DNA of 64,000 nt, taken from assembly GCF_963576675.1 (NCBI RefSeq), contig NC_088911.1, positions 83,357,256 through 83,421,255 on the forward strand, written 5' to 3'. The translations under genes and the position numbers were made by a program. Under the pieces are notes generated by a model. It did no database searches. It worked only from the letters and a program-made list of their open reading frames with translations, and was not told where the DNA came from. The first letter of the stretch is position 1. The number at the start of each line of letters is the position of its first letter. This document shows positions 20,574 through 32,754 of this stretch, in pieces. This DNA is from Euphorbia lathyris. Its lineage: Eukaryota > Streptophyta > Magnoliopsida > Malpighiales > Euphorbiaceae.

Positions 20574-20965
20574 GACAGTGACCATGTTTACTAACGAGTT
20601 TTTTGAAGTAAAATTAGAGGTTTGAGCCACTTTAGAGATTTGACTAGTCAAATCTCTAATAGTGGTATTCGGTGAAAAGGGGTTTGAAAGAGATTATTGG
20701 GTCCAAAAAGCTAATTTTAAAGAAACTCGTTTTACGAGTTTTTTCAATTAGCTTTTTGCTCTATCTCTTTTAAAAGACATTTTTACCCTTAATTATTATC
20801 ATTCAGCTCCAAATGAAAGCTTTATTATATCCTTATTTATCATTTTACACAAATAGCTATTAACAATCAGCTAAATTTTACGAAACAAGTTTATACAACC
20901 AGTTAGTCAAATCAGCTAACGAAAAATGTAATCAGCTAACAGCTAATTGCCAAACAGTCCAGTAT
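20574..20965. mobile_element. Probable hAT-like MITE
   Basis: The right end carries several AGCTAA/AGCTGA words and finishes GCCAAACAGTCC, the reverse complement of the GGACTGTTTGGC start typical of hAT-type MITEs. The left end is less clear. An internal short palindrome (AAACTCGTTTTACGAGTTT) lies at about 20724-20742. Borders are approximate. Confidence 0.45.
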
Positions 20966-21819
20966 AAAATACCAAGAGTTACCTAGATCAGAATATAAAG
21001 TGTAGAAGATTGAGAGTGAAAGAAAATAATTGAGGGAGAGGGAAATTACACAAAAGGTTCTGTATTGTGAGTTTGCTCTCTAATCAAGAGAGTGTAGTCC
21101 AATTATTATGGAGAGAGACAAAATAGTGACATAATTATTTTTTGGTATTGTCAGGAAATATCTGAGTGGTACTATTTTGATTTTATCTCATTGTAACTAT
21201 AGAAAGTTTCTAGAATCACCCTCTTTGTACATCTACTATTTTATCTCGAGTTTGGTCGTGGACATAGCCCGTCAGGATGAACTACATTAAATTATCGATG
21301 TCATTTTTATTGATTTTTCTGCTTGTCAATATTTTTCAACGGAATTTCTCGCTTTATTCCCAACACATTGTCACATAACTTTTATGCAATTTCCAATTCC
21401 TTGCAACATTAACAACTAGTATACTCATATCTACAAAATCTACAAGTATACATTACTTAATAAATAATGATTTTAGACTACCCAAAATAAAAAGTATAAA
21501 TTACTTAATAAATAAGGATTTTAGACCACCCAAAATAATGAAATATTGTATTACATACTCATAACTACAAAATCTACAAGTCATATATATAGACATCCTT
21601 GAGAATTAACTTTGACCGTTAGTAGACTTGTTTATGAGTCTGATGGCATATCCAACCTGTCCAAGCCCTCATGTAATAGCCTTGAACATATATATTTAAC
21701 ATTTAGTCTAGCCCGATCTGAAGCCACAAAAGCCCGATTATTAAATTGATTGAGTTTGAAATTTATCATAAAACCTAAGCCCGGCTATAATATATATATA
21801 TATATATATATAAACCAAT
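20966..21819. other. AT-rich intergenic DNA with short repeats
   Basis: No gene seen. A phrase with CTACAAAATCTACAAGT, and another with AATTACTTAATAAATA followed by GATTTTAGAC, each occur twice between 21417 and 21580. A (TA)n run lies at about 21789-21812. Confidence 0.6.
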
Positions 21820-24125
21820 TGCTAAAATGAATTAATTAGAAGGAGTTAAGCTAAAATATAATTACTTTTAGGAAAATTTAAAAGATAATGAAAGTGGGAG
21901 GACTAAATTAAATTTTAGCCAATAATCTGGAAAATACGAAGATGCAACACGGCATCATCTTCTTCTTCCATCCATATTTGAACGTTTCATACCACTTTCC
22001 ATTTCCATTCTTCTCCAACTCCATTCTTCCTCATTTCTTCATTATTTCTCACGATTTTTACACCGAAACGAAGCTCTCAACTCCAGCTACGCATGCATGT
22101 AAGTTTTATTGTGAGATTTCGAGTTTTTAAAAATCGTTTAGAGAGAGAAAATTCGTCACTTTTGCTATTCTCTCTATTTCTCGGTCCTATATTCATTATT
22201 TTGCAATTCTAACATAAAAAATGGACTCAGGGGGGTCGATTTACCTATGGGTGCACTAGATTTTGATGCATGCAAGGAGTTTTGATGGGTAATCGGAGCT
22301 ACACCGAAAAAAGTAAGAAATCTAACCAAAGTTTAATTTTCCGGTCGATTTTGGGTGTTTTGTGAGTGATTCTAGACTCCTGGAATCATAAGAAACAAAG
22401 TGGTATAATTAGTTTCTCAAAACAAACAACTTTAATTTTTCCGATAGGCGGATCCCGAACACCGATGATATTTTCCGGTGACATACGAAATAAGTGTATA
22501 AAAAATAGTTGGTTAACTTCAGAATGTTCTAAATATTATTTGGAGCAACATTAATTATTGGACCTTGGCCAAATTCCTTACCGTTTAGTCTCTATAAATT
22601 ATGAAAGTATATAGCTGGGTGAAATTAAGGAAAATAATTAAGTTGGGTTAAAAATAATTTTTGGATCCTCATTTAAATAAAAATTCAGAATATATAATTT
22701 TAAAAATAAGGGTTGAAAGGAGATTGGACTAAGCATAATTAATTAATTATGCTCTTAAGATTATTGGTTAGTTAATTTGATTGATATAGATATTATGAAA
22801 ATGGATTATAAGTATATATGTTTATATGTTGTTTGATGATGAGTAATTTTGGAAGTAAAATATTGGAATTACTGACAGTTATGGAACTGTCGGATGATTG
22901 ATGTCCAACCGGGTTGATAAATTGCAGTCTATGGAGTCCCGGTTTGGACTTTGAATATTTTTTAATATAGAAGTGTATTTTATTGCAGGGTTGACCCTAG
23001 TCATTACTAGGAGGATGTCCGTTTTATAGGGGAAACTCTGCCGAATTTTCGGTAGAATGTCTATAAAACGTGACGAAATAAATTTCAATATTTTCCTAAA
23101 CCAATATAGATTCTAAAAATAATATTATTTCTTTTAGATATTCAACCGGTAGGAGGAGCAGCAGTACCTGAAAACTATGACAGTCAGCTATGAGCAATTT
23201 GTGAGTTAATTATATGTTATGCATTTTTAATTTAGCATTTGCATTCACAATAAATTATTTCATGATATTTCAAGTAAAGTATTATTTTCACTTATAAAAG
23301 TGTATTATTATTTATAATAATTTATACGTAATTATTTGTGGATAAATACGTGTCATGGACATGCTTCCTAGTGAGCGGCATCAGGACCTTATGCGCACGG
23401 GTATTATCAGGTTATTGGATATTGATGATACTAATATTGTGAATGTTATGATATATGGATAAGCTCGGTTGAGATATTCTCGGGCTATATGATATGTGAA
23501 TTTTGGATTTAAGTGAGGCTGGGTACGGAATCAGTTGAGTTATTTTCGGTCCTCCAGCTACTGGGCGTGTGGTCGGTTGAGTTATTCTCGGTCCCACAGT
23601 TATTGGATAAAAGTGAAATGGTGATTATTGGTGGATTATTAGACTGTGTATTAAGGTTTAGGGTCCAACACGTATTAAACCACTTATCTATTTATTTATA
23701 AGACAATTTTATGAAAAACATATTGTGTGCCTACTTATATTATATATATAATAATTATTATTATTGTGTGTGACATAAATGTTAAATTACTCATGCATTG
23801 CATATAATTAATTCACTATGGGAGGTTTGACTCCTTTAATTTTTCAGGTGACTAGAAGTCTGTTGCAGCCCAATATCTTTTTTCAGGCAGCACATCTATC
23901 TTACTATGTATGACTATTTAAGAATTATATTAAAATTTATATTCTAGACCGCAGTACCAGTTTGAGGATTGTTGTGTGTTTCTTTTTGAAGGTTTTAATA
24001 TTAAATTATGTTAAGACTATTGGTAAGGTTGATCGTATATTATATTAAGGTTTGCTGCGGGTTCCGGTAGCTTGAGCTTACCCGTTCCCTAGCGCCGGTC
24101 ACGGTCCGTGGGATGGGTCGTGACA
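21820..24125 (+). repeat. Long LTR of a Ty3/gypsy element, rest of the element missing
   Basis: The right end GGGTCGTGACA is followed by a tRNA-Met type primer-binding site, which defines an LTR end. About 150 bp of leader follow before the sequence changes character near 24300. No gag or pol is present. The left border is uncertain: the LTR seems to be about 2.0-2.3 kb, and 21820 is only my best guess. The long LTR and its end resemble those of large plant chromoviruses. Inside, the phrase GGTTGAGTTATTCTCGGTCC is repeated in variant form three times (23465-23610). Confidence 0.6.
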
Positions 24126-24128
24126 AAG

Positions 24129-24140
24129 TTGGTATCAGAG
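24129..24140 (+). promoter_or_regulatory. Primer-binding site after the orphan LTR
   Basis: TTGGTATCAGAG, three bases after the end of the LTR, matches the initiator tRNA-Met type of site. Confidence 0.85.
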
Positions 24141-24757
24141 TCTAGGCTAGAAATTCTGAACCTAGGGTAATCGAAGTTCTGGTTACTGCGAATCTGTAAT
24201 TCTGCTGCCCATGAGCTCGCTAAATGAGGTCTTAACCTATGCTCCCCTCAGATTTTAGTTAATAGTTTTTCTGCTTTTGTTTCGCCTTGTATTCTTGCTG
24301 AAATTTGTGCTTAAGGTGTTGGTTCCTAAAAAATAAAAAATAAATATATAGTAGTTGGATGAGGAGGAATTAAATTGATAAAGCATTAGTTATCAATCAA
24401 CTAAAAAGGGTTAGAAGCAACATATAACAATTATTAAAAGCAGTTAAGTGTAAGTGGCAAGAAGTAGAATTAAATGAAACAGCCTTACATTAAAAAAATA
24501 AAAAAAGGGGAAGAGCTGATGAGGTCAACATAGTGAAGTAGAAGGTGGAAGCAAGCAGTCTTGTTTTCCAGCCCGCGTTTTATAGTAGTAATTAAAGACC
24601 TCTACTATTTTTTATATAAATATATTATTATTCAGTTGAAAGCAAAAGAAAGAGAGAATATATTAATATTATTGAAGGAATCCAAAAATTGACTTGGAAT
24701 GAAATTCAAAAGGAGGAATAGTAAAAGAGTGGATTTACTTTTAGTGAATGTCTTGGC
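24141..24757. other. Leader remnant and upstream region of the small gene at 24874
   Basis: Retroelement leader to about 24300, then AT-rich DNA. A W-box-like TTGACT stands at 24689-24694; a TTGACT occupies a similar relative place (47385) before the paralogous gene at 47616. W-boxes bind WRKY factors in plants; that this one is used is only a guess. Confidence 0.4.
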
Positions 24758-24767
24758 ATATAAATAT
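24758..24767 (+). promoter_or_regulatory. Putative TATA box of the small gene
   Basis: GCATATAAATA about 110 bases before the start codon. The paralogue has GCATATAAAT in the equivalent place, so the element is conserved between the two copies. Confidence 0.6.
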
Positions 24768-24873
24768 GCAGAATATCTCAGGCATTCTAAGTAACTCATT
24801 CAATACAATACAATACAATTGTTTAGGATCAGAATTATCTGAATCTCTTAATTGAATAATCTGAGTGTGATTA

Positions 24874-25222
24874 ATGGGTTTTGTGGGTAGCAGTAGCAGC
24901 AGCAGCTTGATGCTAATTAAAATGGTAACTAATTTCCCAGCGTATAATAGGACGCCTCTTCTCATGTAAGTTTATTAGACTTTCAATTAATTTAATTATT
25001 GTTTGTTATTGGAACAGAAAAGCAGCAGCATTGAGAAGAGAACGCCCAAAACCCAGTCCAGGAGGTGGTGCTCAAATTAATAGTGTTTCCATATCATCTT
25101 CATCACCAACTGCAACTACAACTACAACCTTTAATTTAGCTCAAACTAATACCAAAACTCAACCATTACTAAATGTTGATGATCCTACTACCCTTTTCGA
25201 TCTTCATCCTCCTAATCAGTAG
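24874..25222 (+). CDS. Small two-exon gene, copy A (98 residues, unknown function)
   Basis: Exons 24874-24965 and 25018-25222, joined in phase 2 by a GT-AG intron of only 52 bases. I do not recognise the family. The product starts MGFVGSSSSSS, lacks a hydrophobic signal peptide and has no acidic residue in its first 37 positions. It then has PLLIKAAALRRERPKPS followed by GGGAQIN, and ends in a threonine-rich tail. The Ser-rich, basic N-terminus resembles a plastid transit peptide; the basic stretch before SPGGGAQIN loosely recalls small signalling peptides that end in Gly-rich, Asn-terminal motifs (Pep or CEP type), but here about 45 residues follow. The gene at 47616 has the same intron position, the same FVGS start and the same RPKxSxGGGAQIN core, which is the main evidence that both are real genes. 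Confidence 0.75.
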
Positions 25223-25960
25223 CCAATCTACTGTTTGCTTATGTATGGGAAGCCCCCAATTAGTTTTTTTTTTAATTAGTATTTTTGTTTTATATACGCA
25301 CAAATTGAATTTTTTTGTGATGATAGCTATTTGTAGAGGTGTGTGTGGTTTAATCTTCAAAATCGGAATTGATATTGAATTCAAAACTCATTAAACATAC
25401 ATTTTTATTAATTAAACTTCAAACAACAATCAAACAACCCTTGTATTTTTGTTTAATGCAATCCATAATCAGAATATGATTTTTAATATTATATTATTAA
25501 GGGTTAATTTCAAATAAAACTTGTGGTTTTACGTTTTTGCATATCCACTATAAGAAAAACAAGAGTTAATGACTAATTTTAATAACCGAATAAAATCAGT
25601 TATTAATTAAAGACTAAAAATAGTAGTTAACAATATTATTGGTTGGTAATTCCGTAGAAACATGGGCCCAACTTTAATACACGGTCTAGCCACTGCATTT
25701 AAACTTTAAACACCACCGTTTTAGTCACTAAATTTATTCAGTTATTTTATTTAAAAAAAACAAAATATTTATTGATATTAAAAAACAAATATGGGACCCA
25801 CTTCTAATCTACTCGTTCAACACTTCCTCTCTCCAACCCTAATTCTCGATCCCCTCTTGTAATCTCCCTAACTCGCTTGTCGCCGACTAGATTCTTCCAC
25901 TCGATCCCCTCTTCTAATCTCCCTCATTAGCTTGTTGCTGGCTTCTGGCGACTGCAACTA

Positions 25961-26266
25961 ATGGAGAGTGTGGCTGCGGACACTAGAGGGCGGCGAGAGA
26001 TTGATTCCGCGATAAAAGAGCTCTGTTTCCGAACAGATTTGTCCACGACTGGTCGAACAAAGACGAAAGTCGGCCATAGTGATCCGGGAGTCCCGTGTGG
26101 AAGGGCTCTCACTCAACGGATCAAAGGTACGCCGGGGATACGAGTCGTTTGGTACCTCGATGTTAGGGTTTCAGACTGGGTATTTGAGATTAGGGACGCG
26201 AGGATAGTGGCCAGCAATATGAGTTTTCCAGCCACAGAACGCGAGCAAGATGAGTTGAGTTACTGA
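25961..26266 (+). CDS. Unidentified open frame inside the CACTA element (101 residues)
   Basis: ATG-initiated, basic, without recognisable domain, following a pyrimidine-rich stretch that looks like a transcript leader. It could be the first exon of a chimeric transcript that continues into the captured exon at 26353, or chance. I do not assign a function. Confidence 0.25.
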   Translation: MESVAADTRGRREIDSAIKELCFRTDLSTTGRTKTKVGHSDPGVPCGRALTQRIKGTPGIRVVWYLDVRVSDWVFEIRDARIVASNMSFPATEREQDELSY

Positions 26267-26352
26267 TATTCCTATGTTTCTTTCTCTCTTCGCTTTCAAT
26301 TTCTGGTCTTTGAGTCATTTGTGTTTTCTTACATATCTCAAATTGAATTCAA

Positions 26353-26449
26353 GTGGCCAGGAAGAAGATCAGAGAGTATGATTCCAAAAGAATACTCAAG
26401 CAGCACTTGAAGCATCTTTCCAATCAATCCCAAGATCTGCTCTGCTATG
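26353..26449 (+). pseudogene. Captured first exon of ATP-citrate lyase subunit A (ACLA-like)
   Basis: The translation ARKKIREYDSKRILKQHLKHL matches the highly conserved N-terminus of plant ATP-citrate lyase alpha chain, the cytosolic enzyme that makes acetyl-CoA from citrate. The start codon is GTG in place of ATG, and the piece ends in a GT that could be a splice donor (26450-26451). Nothing else of the roughly 420-residue protein is recognisable nearby. It lies between the two ends of the CACTA element, so it was carried there by transduplication. Confidence 0.8.
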
Positions 26450-29400
26450 GTACTTTTTTTTTGTGTGAAAACCCTACATTTATTCTTTATTTGTAGCTCA
26501 TGATATTTGTAGCCCAAGATTTAGAGTTTTGGTTAAAGTTTTGAGTTATATGTAAAAGAGTGTCTTGCCTTGTGGAGGTAGCTAGTGGTGGGACCTTTAT
26601 TGCAAATATAATTGACTGAATGTAGAGAAGTAGTCCTCATATGATGAAATTGCAGTATAGTTTTTGTGCAACTGAATTGCAAATATAATTTATGTGCAAC
26701 ATAATTGAAAATATAGCATGTAAGATTTTTCATTTTTATTTGGCTATTAATATTCCCTTCATTTGTTTTCTTTCTCTACACTTGGTAAATTTATTGGCTA
26801 CATTCTGTTTTGTCTGAGTAAGCGATTCATTGATCTTTCTCATATTGTTGTTTGTTTTTTGTGTTAACTACTAGCAAACCATGGCATTACTAACAAGTTT
26901 TGCCTATATTCACCTAAAACATGCTACTGAAGTTTCTAAATAAACAAGGAATCTCGCTCAGCGAATCGAGCTATATTTTTTCAGGACATGCATGTTAGTT
27001 TTCCGAAATCTATGCTTAGCCCAATGTGGAATCTTAGTAGTATTAGTTTACACGTCTTTTTTAATCTTGCATAATTTTACCAGCAAATGCTTGCCAAGGC
27101 CTTAGCTCATTACTTCAGAAAGACAGTGTTGTTGGTAGATGTTTTTGATTTGTCTCTTAACTTGAGCTCTTTCTTGCAGTTGCGAAGTCTTCAAATTCTG
27201 GTCTTCATGCTCTAATATGAAGTTGTTATTTGTTGCAGATTCAAAAAAAATTATGGAACTGCAATGAAAGAAGATGTAAGTCTTTATGGCGATCACATTT
27301 TTGTTTGGTGCGATCAATTGTCTGTCAGAAAGTGTTGATGCTTGGATTCTTTCTGTTGGTCTTAATAAACTTCCAGTTCTGTTTACTGTTTTGTTCAAGT
27401 GCTCTGATTCTAAATTGATATTTGATTTATTCTACTATGTTTAGTATTTAATGCGTCGTGTGTCGCTTTGGCAAGCGCCATCACCATGAGCCATGGCTCC
27501 AGGACGCCCTTGCGCTATGTGCCTTTAATAACTATGCATGTAATTCAACACCTTATTTGTAAAGAAGTGACAATCTCTTGCATTTTTTCTTTGAGCTTAC
27601 TTATCAATAAGTCCTTATAGTTATCATTTTTTCATTGAGCATACTTTTCAATAGAAGTCCTTATAGGTGCTACTTCAACGGTGTGCCTTCAAACAACCAA
27701 AATGAAGCTATCCTTTAGTGCTGATCTCCTTTGTTTAATCTATTTTCTGGTTAAAAATGTAGCTTGCTTCAAAACTTTGAGTGTAAAAATAGTTGTTCAC
27801 TATAAAGAAAGAGTTGAATTAAGTTTTCAAATTATGCTACTACTTCATACTTGTTTCTTAACACGTAATGATGATATCAATGTGCTTTTTTCACTCTTTT
27901 TATGTTGTTCTGATTGTTTAATTTCTATCTATTTTTTTTTCACTTCTGTTCAGGAACTATGTATATCGGTGGATGTCATGGGTGGAGCCTGCAAATTATG
28001 CTAGTTCATTATATCTCGTTTTGTGATGGATTTTGGAAGCCAAGTTCAGCAGATGTCATGGCCGGAGCCTGCAAATTAAGGCTCAAGCAGCAAAGGCACC
28101 GTTTGAAATACCTTGAATATAGGTAATCTAACTGAATTTTGTGTTTGTTGCTTTGAATTTGAGAAGCCATTTTATCTAGGGATGAAGTTAAAAAATGCAC
28201 TTAACGTTAATTGGAAAGAGCAATAATACCCTTAACGTTAAAAATAGTACAATTAAAGGCCTAAGGTTGACAACTTAGTCCAATTTTATATAAAACTAAC
28301 AGATTTCCAAAGATAAATAATTTTTCTGTTTATTCGCTCATCTTTATCCTTCCTAGTTGATCTCCTCCATCAAAATCCCCGAAAGAAATAGCAAAAACTC
28401 CAAATTTACAAATGAAATACCCAGTTCCAAAGATTTTGATTATATCTCAGCTTACCCAGTGTATTTTGGATCTCTGAAATCTTCTGAGTTGTTTGCTTTT
28501 ATGCCATAAGAGTTTGAATCATGTAGTGTATTTGGTGTTTCTAATGCTTTGAATTTGCTAAAGATAATTGTTCCAGGATGTTATTGAATATTACAACGTT
28601 TCTACTCCAAGAGATTGGACTGGACGAGTGAAGAGCTTCGATGTCGTGGGAAGCATTGGTGATGTAACAATTTGAATGGTTTTGGACCTTTGGACCTATG
28701 CATTTGCTAAATTGGTTATAATTTTCATAAGTAACATATTACATGTTATAATTTATCATAATTAGTTACTGCTGATTTTTGTTTTGTATCTTTTTTCTGT
28801 AAGGCTTGTAAAAGCCAAGCTATTACTATATACCACTTAGTATGCCTCATTTTTCCACCAAGTTTTGACTCAATGAGGTGGTTACCTAATAGTTAGGACA
28901 CAAGTGATGCATAACAATGGCAACTAGATTCATTTTTTAGATTAGGTTGATGCTCTTCGGATTGTTTAAGATAGAATAACACTTGACATATCTACCTTTA
29001 GCATTTAGGCATTTTTCTCTAATAGGCACTTGTATGTCCAATTTCATGGCCTATTTAGGCCCTTTTTAAATAAATTTGGAGTTCATGTCTTACTCGGTCC
29101 TTGTTACGAAACTTGAAAAATCTGTCATGCATATGTTCTTTATGCTTGCAAAACTCAAAATGATGAAAATGTTGACCTTATTAATATGTTATCGAGTATG
29201 GCTCACACTAATTATTTATAGATTTTTTAGTTTCTTATTTATACATTATCAATTCCTCAACATGTTTTGTAGATTACAATGAAATTGATGTTAATCTCAA
29301 TATTCTAGTCATAGATCATTTATGTTTTAGTTATTATTTTACTGGAAAGGAACTCTCTTCAATCCAAATTCAATTTTCTGGTTTTGTGCAAAATATTACT

Positions 29401-29753
29401 ATAAATTAAAAAAATTATTCAATTTAGCGACGGAAAATTAGTCGCAAATAATTCGATTCCGTCAGTAATAAAAGGATTGGAAATATTTGCAGAGCACAGT
29501 TAGCGACTATACTTTATTAGTTAGCAACTAAATATTAAGTCGTAAATTAGTGACAACATCTTGCGACTGCATAATGTTCGTCGCAAAGTTTACGACTGAA
29601 TTATAAAAATAGTCATTAACAAGTTACCAACCAGGGTGTTACTGACTGAAAAAATTACGTCGTTAACACATGAAATTCAGTCACTAACTACATTTAGGGA
29701 CTGAATTGCGACTGAATTTTCAGTCCCTAACTAGTGTTTTTCTTGTAGTGATC

Positions 29754-30934
29754 GGTATCTATGTTTTTTTTTTTTACAAAACAAACCATGTGGGTGATAT
29801 CGTTTGCCATTTTGGATTGACTTTGCCAAATTTGACAGGTAACAACCTCAAATTAATTCTATTATTAATCCTACATTGTTATCACTCCTTTATATACAAT
29901 AGTAAATGTTATATGTGGCGGAGCCATGAATCTATACTTGGGAGGTTAATTTTAGACCTACATTTGGGATAATTCACTACAAAAAACGCTATCACTTCTG
30001 GAATGGACCAATAGAAAATTTTGTATCGGAAATCACCTACACTCTCATCTACACATTGATTATTGACCGAATTATTCCCTCCCACATCACTGATATTTAC
30101 TGCAGTATAAATGTTGACGATAATACCAACAAAACTTACCTATTAACCTACAAAAAAAAAGTGTAGGTAAATATAATATTAAAAATTAAATTAAAGCTAT
30201 TATAATATTATTAAATAAAAACTAAAAAACAAAAGCATTATAATGTTTTTCTTTTTGAATTTCGGAAACCCCTAATATTTTAACACCAACAAAATTTAAA
30301 TTTTAATATAAAAAAAAATCTAGGTGACTATAATATTTAATTTTTTTTAAACTATTACAGTATTATTAAATAAAAATAAAAAAACAAAATTATTAATATA
30401 AAAAGTATTTTTCTCTTTTGGTTTAGAGGAACCCTAATTTTCTCTCTTCCTTCCCGATAAAAAAAAATTGGAACGCCACCCTCTCTCCTCTCGAGCTTGA
30501 TTTTCTTCCATGCCTCTACTAAGCCGGCGCTTGTTATCACCAACAGCACCAGTGCATCTGTTCTTCCTTTCACCAGTCGATGCGCCTTCTCTTCATCTTA
30601 TTGGCATCATTGTTCAGTTTCTCCAGTTTCTTAGAGAGAGAATCAAAATAACAAAATGGAGGGCAAAGAAGAAGTTATTAGATTGGGAGCTAACAAATTC
30701 ATAGAAAGACAACCCATTTGAACACCTTCTCAAGGAAACGACTATAAGGAACCACCACCAGCTCATTGTTTGAGCCTAGTAAGCTCTCTTATTAGTCCTT
30801 TTACAGGAATGAAATCGTGGAGTTCATTGCAACTTTCTTATTCCTCTACGTCACTGTTTTAACTATTATGAATTATGCTAAAACCCAAAATGAATGTGCC
30901 AATGTGGGTACTCAAGGTTTTGCTTGGTCCTTTA
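29754..30934. other. Intergenic DNA with a CACTA-like left end at 29975
   Basis: CACTACAAAAAACGC at 29975 resembles a CACTA terminus. About 430 bases later comes a CT-rich, leader-like stretch (30420-30560), the same order as in the element at 25546. No matching right end was found, so it is either truncated or a chance match. No supported gene lies here. Confidence 0.4.
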
Positions 30935-31245
30935 GGCTTTGATTGGATGAGAGGTTTGAATGGTAATTAAAGGGAGGGTAATGAAGAGTCAGTGGAAACC
31001 TTTGTTTGGAAGATTAAAAAATATGAGGGTAAGGGTTTGAACGGTTGATGAAAGGTTTTAAAGGGTTCAAAATCAATAAGTTTTTAATAGATTTACAACC
31101 GACCAAATCGGTGGGTTTGGAAGGGTTTTGATGAACCCTTATCTTTCTCCCAAACAAGGGCAAGGGTAATACCCTATCTCCCTCTCCTTCCCCTTCCCTA
31201 CCCTCCCTTTAATTACCCTTCAAAACCTCTCATCCAATCAAAGCC
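30935..31245. mobile_element. Tourist-type MITE (PIF/Harbinger-like)
   Basis: 311 bp. Terminal inverted repeats of about 43 bp begin GGCTTTGATTGGATGAGAGG and end in its complement. The 3-bp target duplication TTA stands on both sides (30932-30934 and 31246-31248). It has no coding capacity. Confidence 0.9.
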
Positions 31246-31649
31246 TTAGTGGTATGATATTTGCTTGTCTACTGCACTACCTACATATCAGGTATAAAGT
31301 TCAAAGATCCTTCCTTTTTCTATTTTCCTTGGTTTTTGGAGCCAAATGCTTTTTGGGTATTTCTCAAAATGTGATTTTGAAGATGGGTTTTAACTAGATC
31401 TGCATATTTGATGAAACTTGACAAGTGGGCACATTAACCCAGTTGTTACCTTTTGGGCTGTTTTTGGCCGAGGAAGCTATCTTTTACAAGGGTTGTGTTT
31501 TACATTGTTATGCAATGTCCATGTAAGTATCTCTTCTTGGATTTTTTTTTAAGTTAGTTCATTACGGTAGAAAGGGTTGCTCTTTTTACGGGTAAATTAC
31601 ACCCATGACCATTGAACTTTACCCATTTTAATATCATCGGGAACACCTT
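31246..31649. other. Intergenic DNA, nothing recognised
   Basis: AT-rich, no open frame or repeat of note. Confidence 0.5.
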
Positions 31650-31830
31650 GCAAATTATGTCATTGTCCATTGAATACAAGTTGATGGTGCTCATGAAGGA
31701 GGCAACGTGGTTATTAGGGTCCTCGGTTCCCGAGTAGTAGGCTAATCAGGGGACCTTCCAATCCTTGGGGAAACGAGTTTCAATGATCCTATGAACAAGG
31801 GGTGTCTAGCTCGAGGTGAGATTTCCTTCC
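31650..31830 (-). pseudogene. Fragment of a Ty3/gypsy gag, antisense
   Basis: The minus strand reads IIETRFPKDWKVP, a stop, then LAYYSGTEDPNNHVASFMS, which is the usual start of the gag core in Tat/Athila-like elements (PLYDGTGDPDDHVxxF). Only about 60 residues remain. Confidence 0.65.
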
Positions 31831-31863
31831 ATTACTCCACTGAGAGCACACTTATGAAGGAAG

Positions 31864-32225
31864 CACTAGTGGAAAAATGGACATTTGTATCGACATATTT
31901 GCATCGGCCCTTATAAAGTGCGATGCAAAAGGTCCATTTGCATTGGCCCTTTATTTGGAACCGATGCAAAAGGTCCATTTGCATCGGCCCTTAACAGGGA
32001 CTGATGCAAATAAATGTATTATTTACATCAGCCCTTTTAAAAATGCCGATGCAAATATGAATTGAATTATTTGCGTCGGCCCCTTAACAAAGACCGACGC
32101 AAATAGCTTTATTATTTGCATCGGCCTTTTAAAAAAACCGATGCAAATATCAATTGAATTATTTGCATCGGTCTTTTATAAGAGGCCAATGCAAATAGTA
32201 TTAATATAAATATAAATGGAAAAAT
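31864..32225 (+). mobile_element. Left end of another CACTA-like element with subterminal repeats
   Basis: It starts CACTAGTGGAAAAATG. From 31900 to 32200 the words TTTGCATCGGCCC and GACCGATGCAAAT alternate in direct and inverted orientation about a dozen times, the classic subterminal array bound by CACTA transposases. A leader-like CT-rich stretch follows (32265-32400). No right end was found; the copy is probably truncated. Confidence 0.7.
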
Positions 32226-32754
32226 TTATCAATTTGGATTTTAGGGTTAAATCTTTTTCATTTGTAGCCGCCTCCCATCTCCCTTTTCTCCTTCTCACAA
32301 GCCGTCTACACGGTTTGAAATTTGGAACCAAGCTATATGAGTCCCTTTAACCCTCCCTTATACTCTTCGATTTCGACTCTCTCATCCATCTTCGTCGATG
32401 CTAGATTCGATTTCAATATCGGAAGACAGTCTCAAACCAATCGAATTGAAGCTCATCGTGAAAAAACAATGAAGTTTCAGCTCTCAACGAAGAAGTTAAA
32501 TGACATTCAACGGTCTAATTTCAAGTTATCGAAGATATTATCTGGTTTGCATTCTTCTTATTATATTTCATTGCCTTTTAGGAATTTCATTTCATGTGTT
32601 AAATGAATCTTGTAGAGAAGCTAACAAATTCACTAGGATTTTGATTGATTTGATAAGATTTGGATTTAATAGTTATTTCACTTGATTCTGATATTGATTA
32701 CGCAAAACCATGACATAATCTTTGTAAGACCGTCTTTCGTTTTTTTGTTTTTCC

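Larger units (their letters stand above)
25546..29750 (+). mobile_element. CACTA (En/Spm) DNA transposon, non-autonomous, complete
   Basis: The left end is CACTATAAGAAAAAC, and the right end, reverse-complemented, is CACTACAAGAAAAAC. The match extends with gaps to TTAgGGACT inside. The 3-bp target duplication ATC stands on both sides (25543-25545, 29751-29753). Subterminal short repeats built on GCGAC/GTCGC and GACTAA/TTAGTC fill 25560-25660 and 29420-29740, as expected for CACTA elements. No TnpD/TnpA-like transposase is visible. The interior holds a pyrimidine-rich leader-like stretch (25820-25920), an unidentified open frame, a captured exon (26353-26449) and a scrap of a dispersed repeat (28190-28290). 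Confidence 0.9.

Noticed and set aside
27681..28126. Possible exons inside the CACTA element (two phrases with GATGTCATGG and GGAGCCTGCAAATTA)
   Set aside because: A short duplicated phrase is visible, but I recognise no protein; not enough to call a captured gene.
29706..29972. Open frame of 88 codons
   Set aside because: Crosses the right end of the CACTA element and its target duplication; chance.
32322..32606. Open frame of 94 codons after the CACTA-like left end
   Set aside because: No domain and no clear coding character; may be leader sequence of the element.
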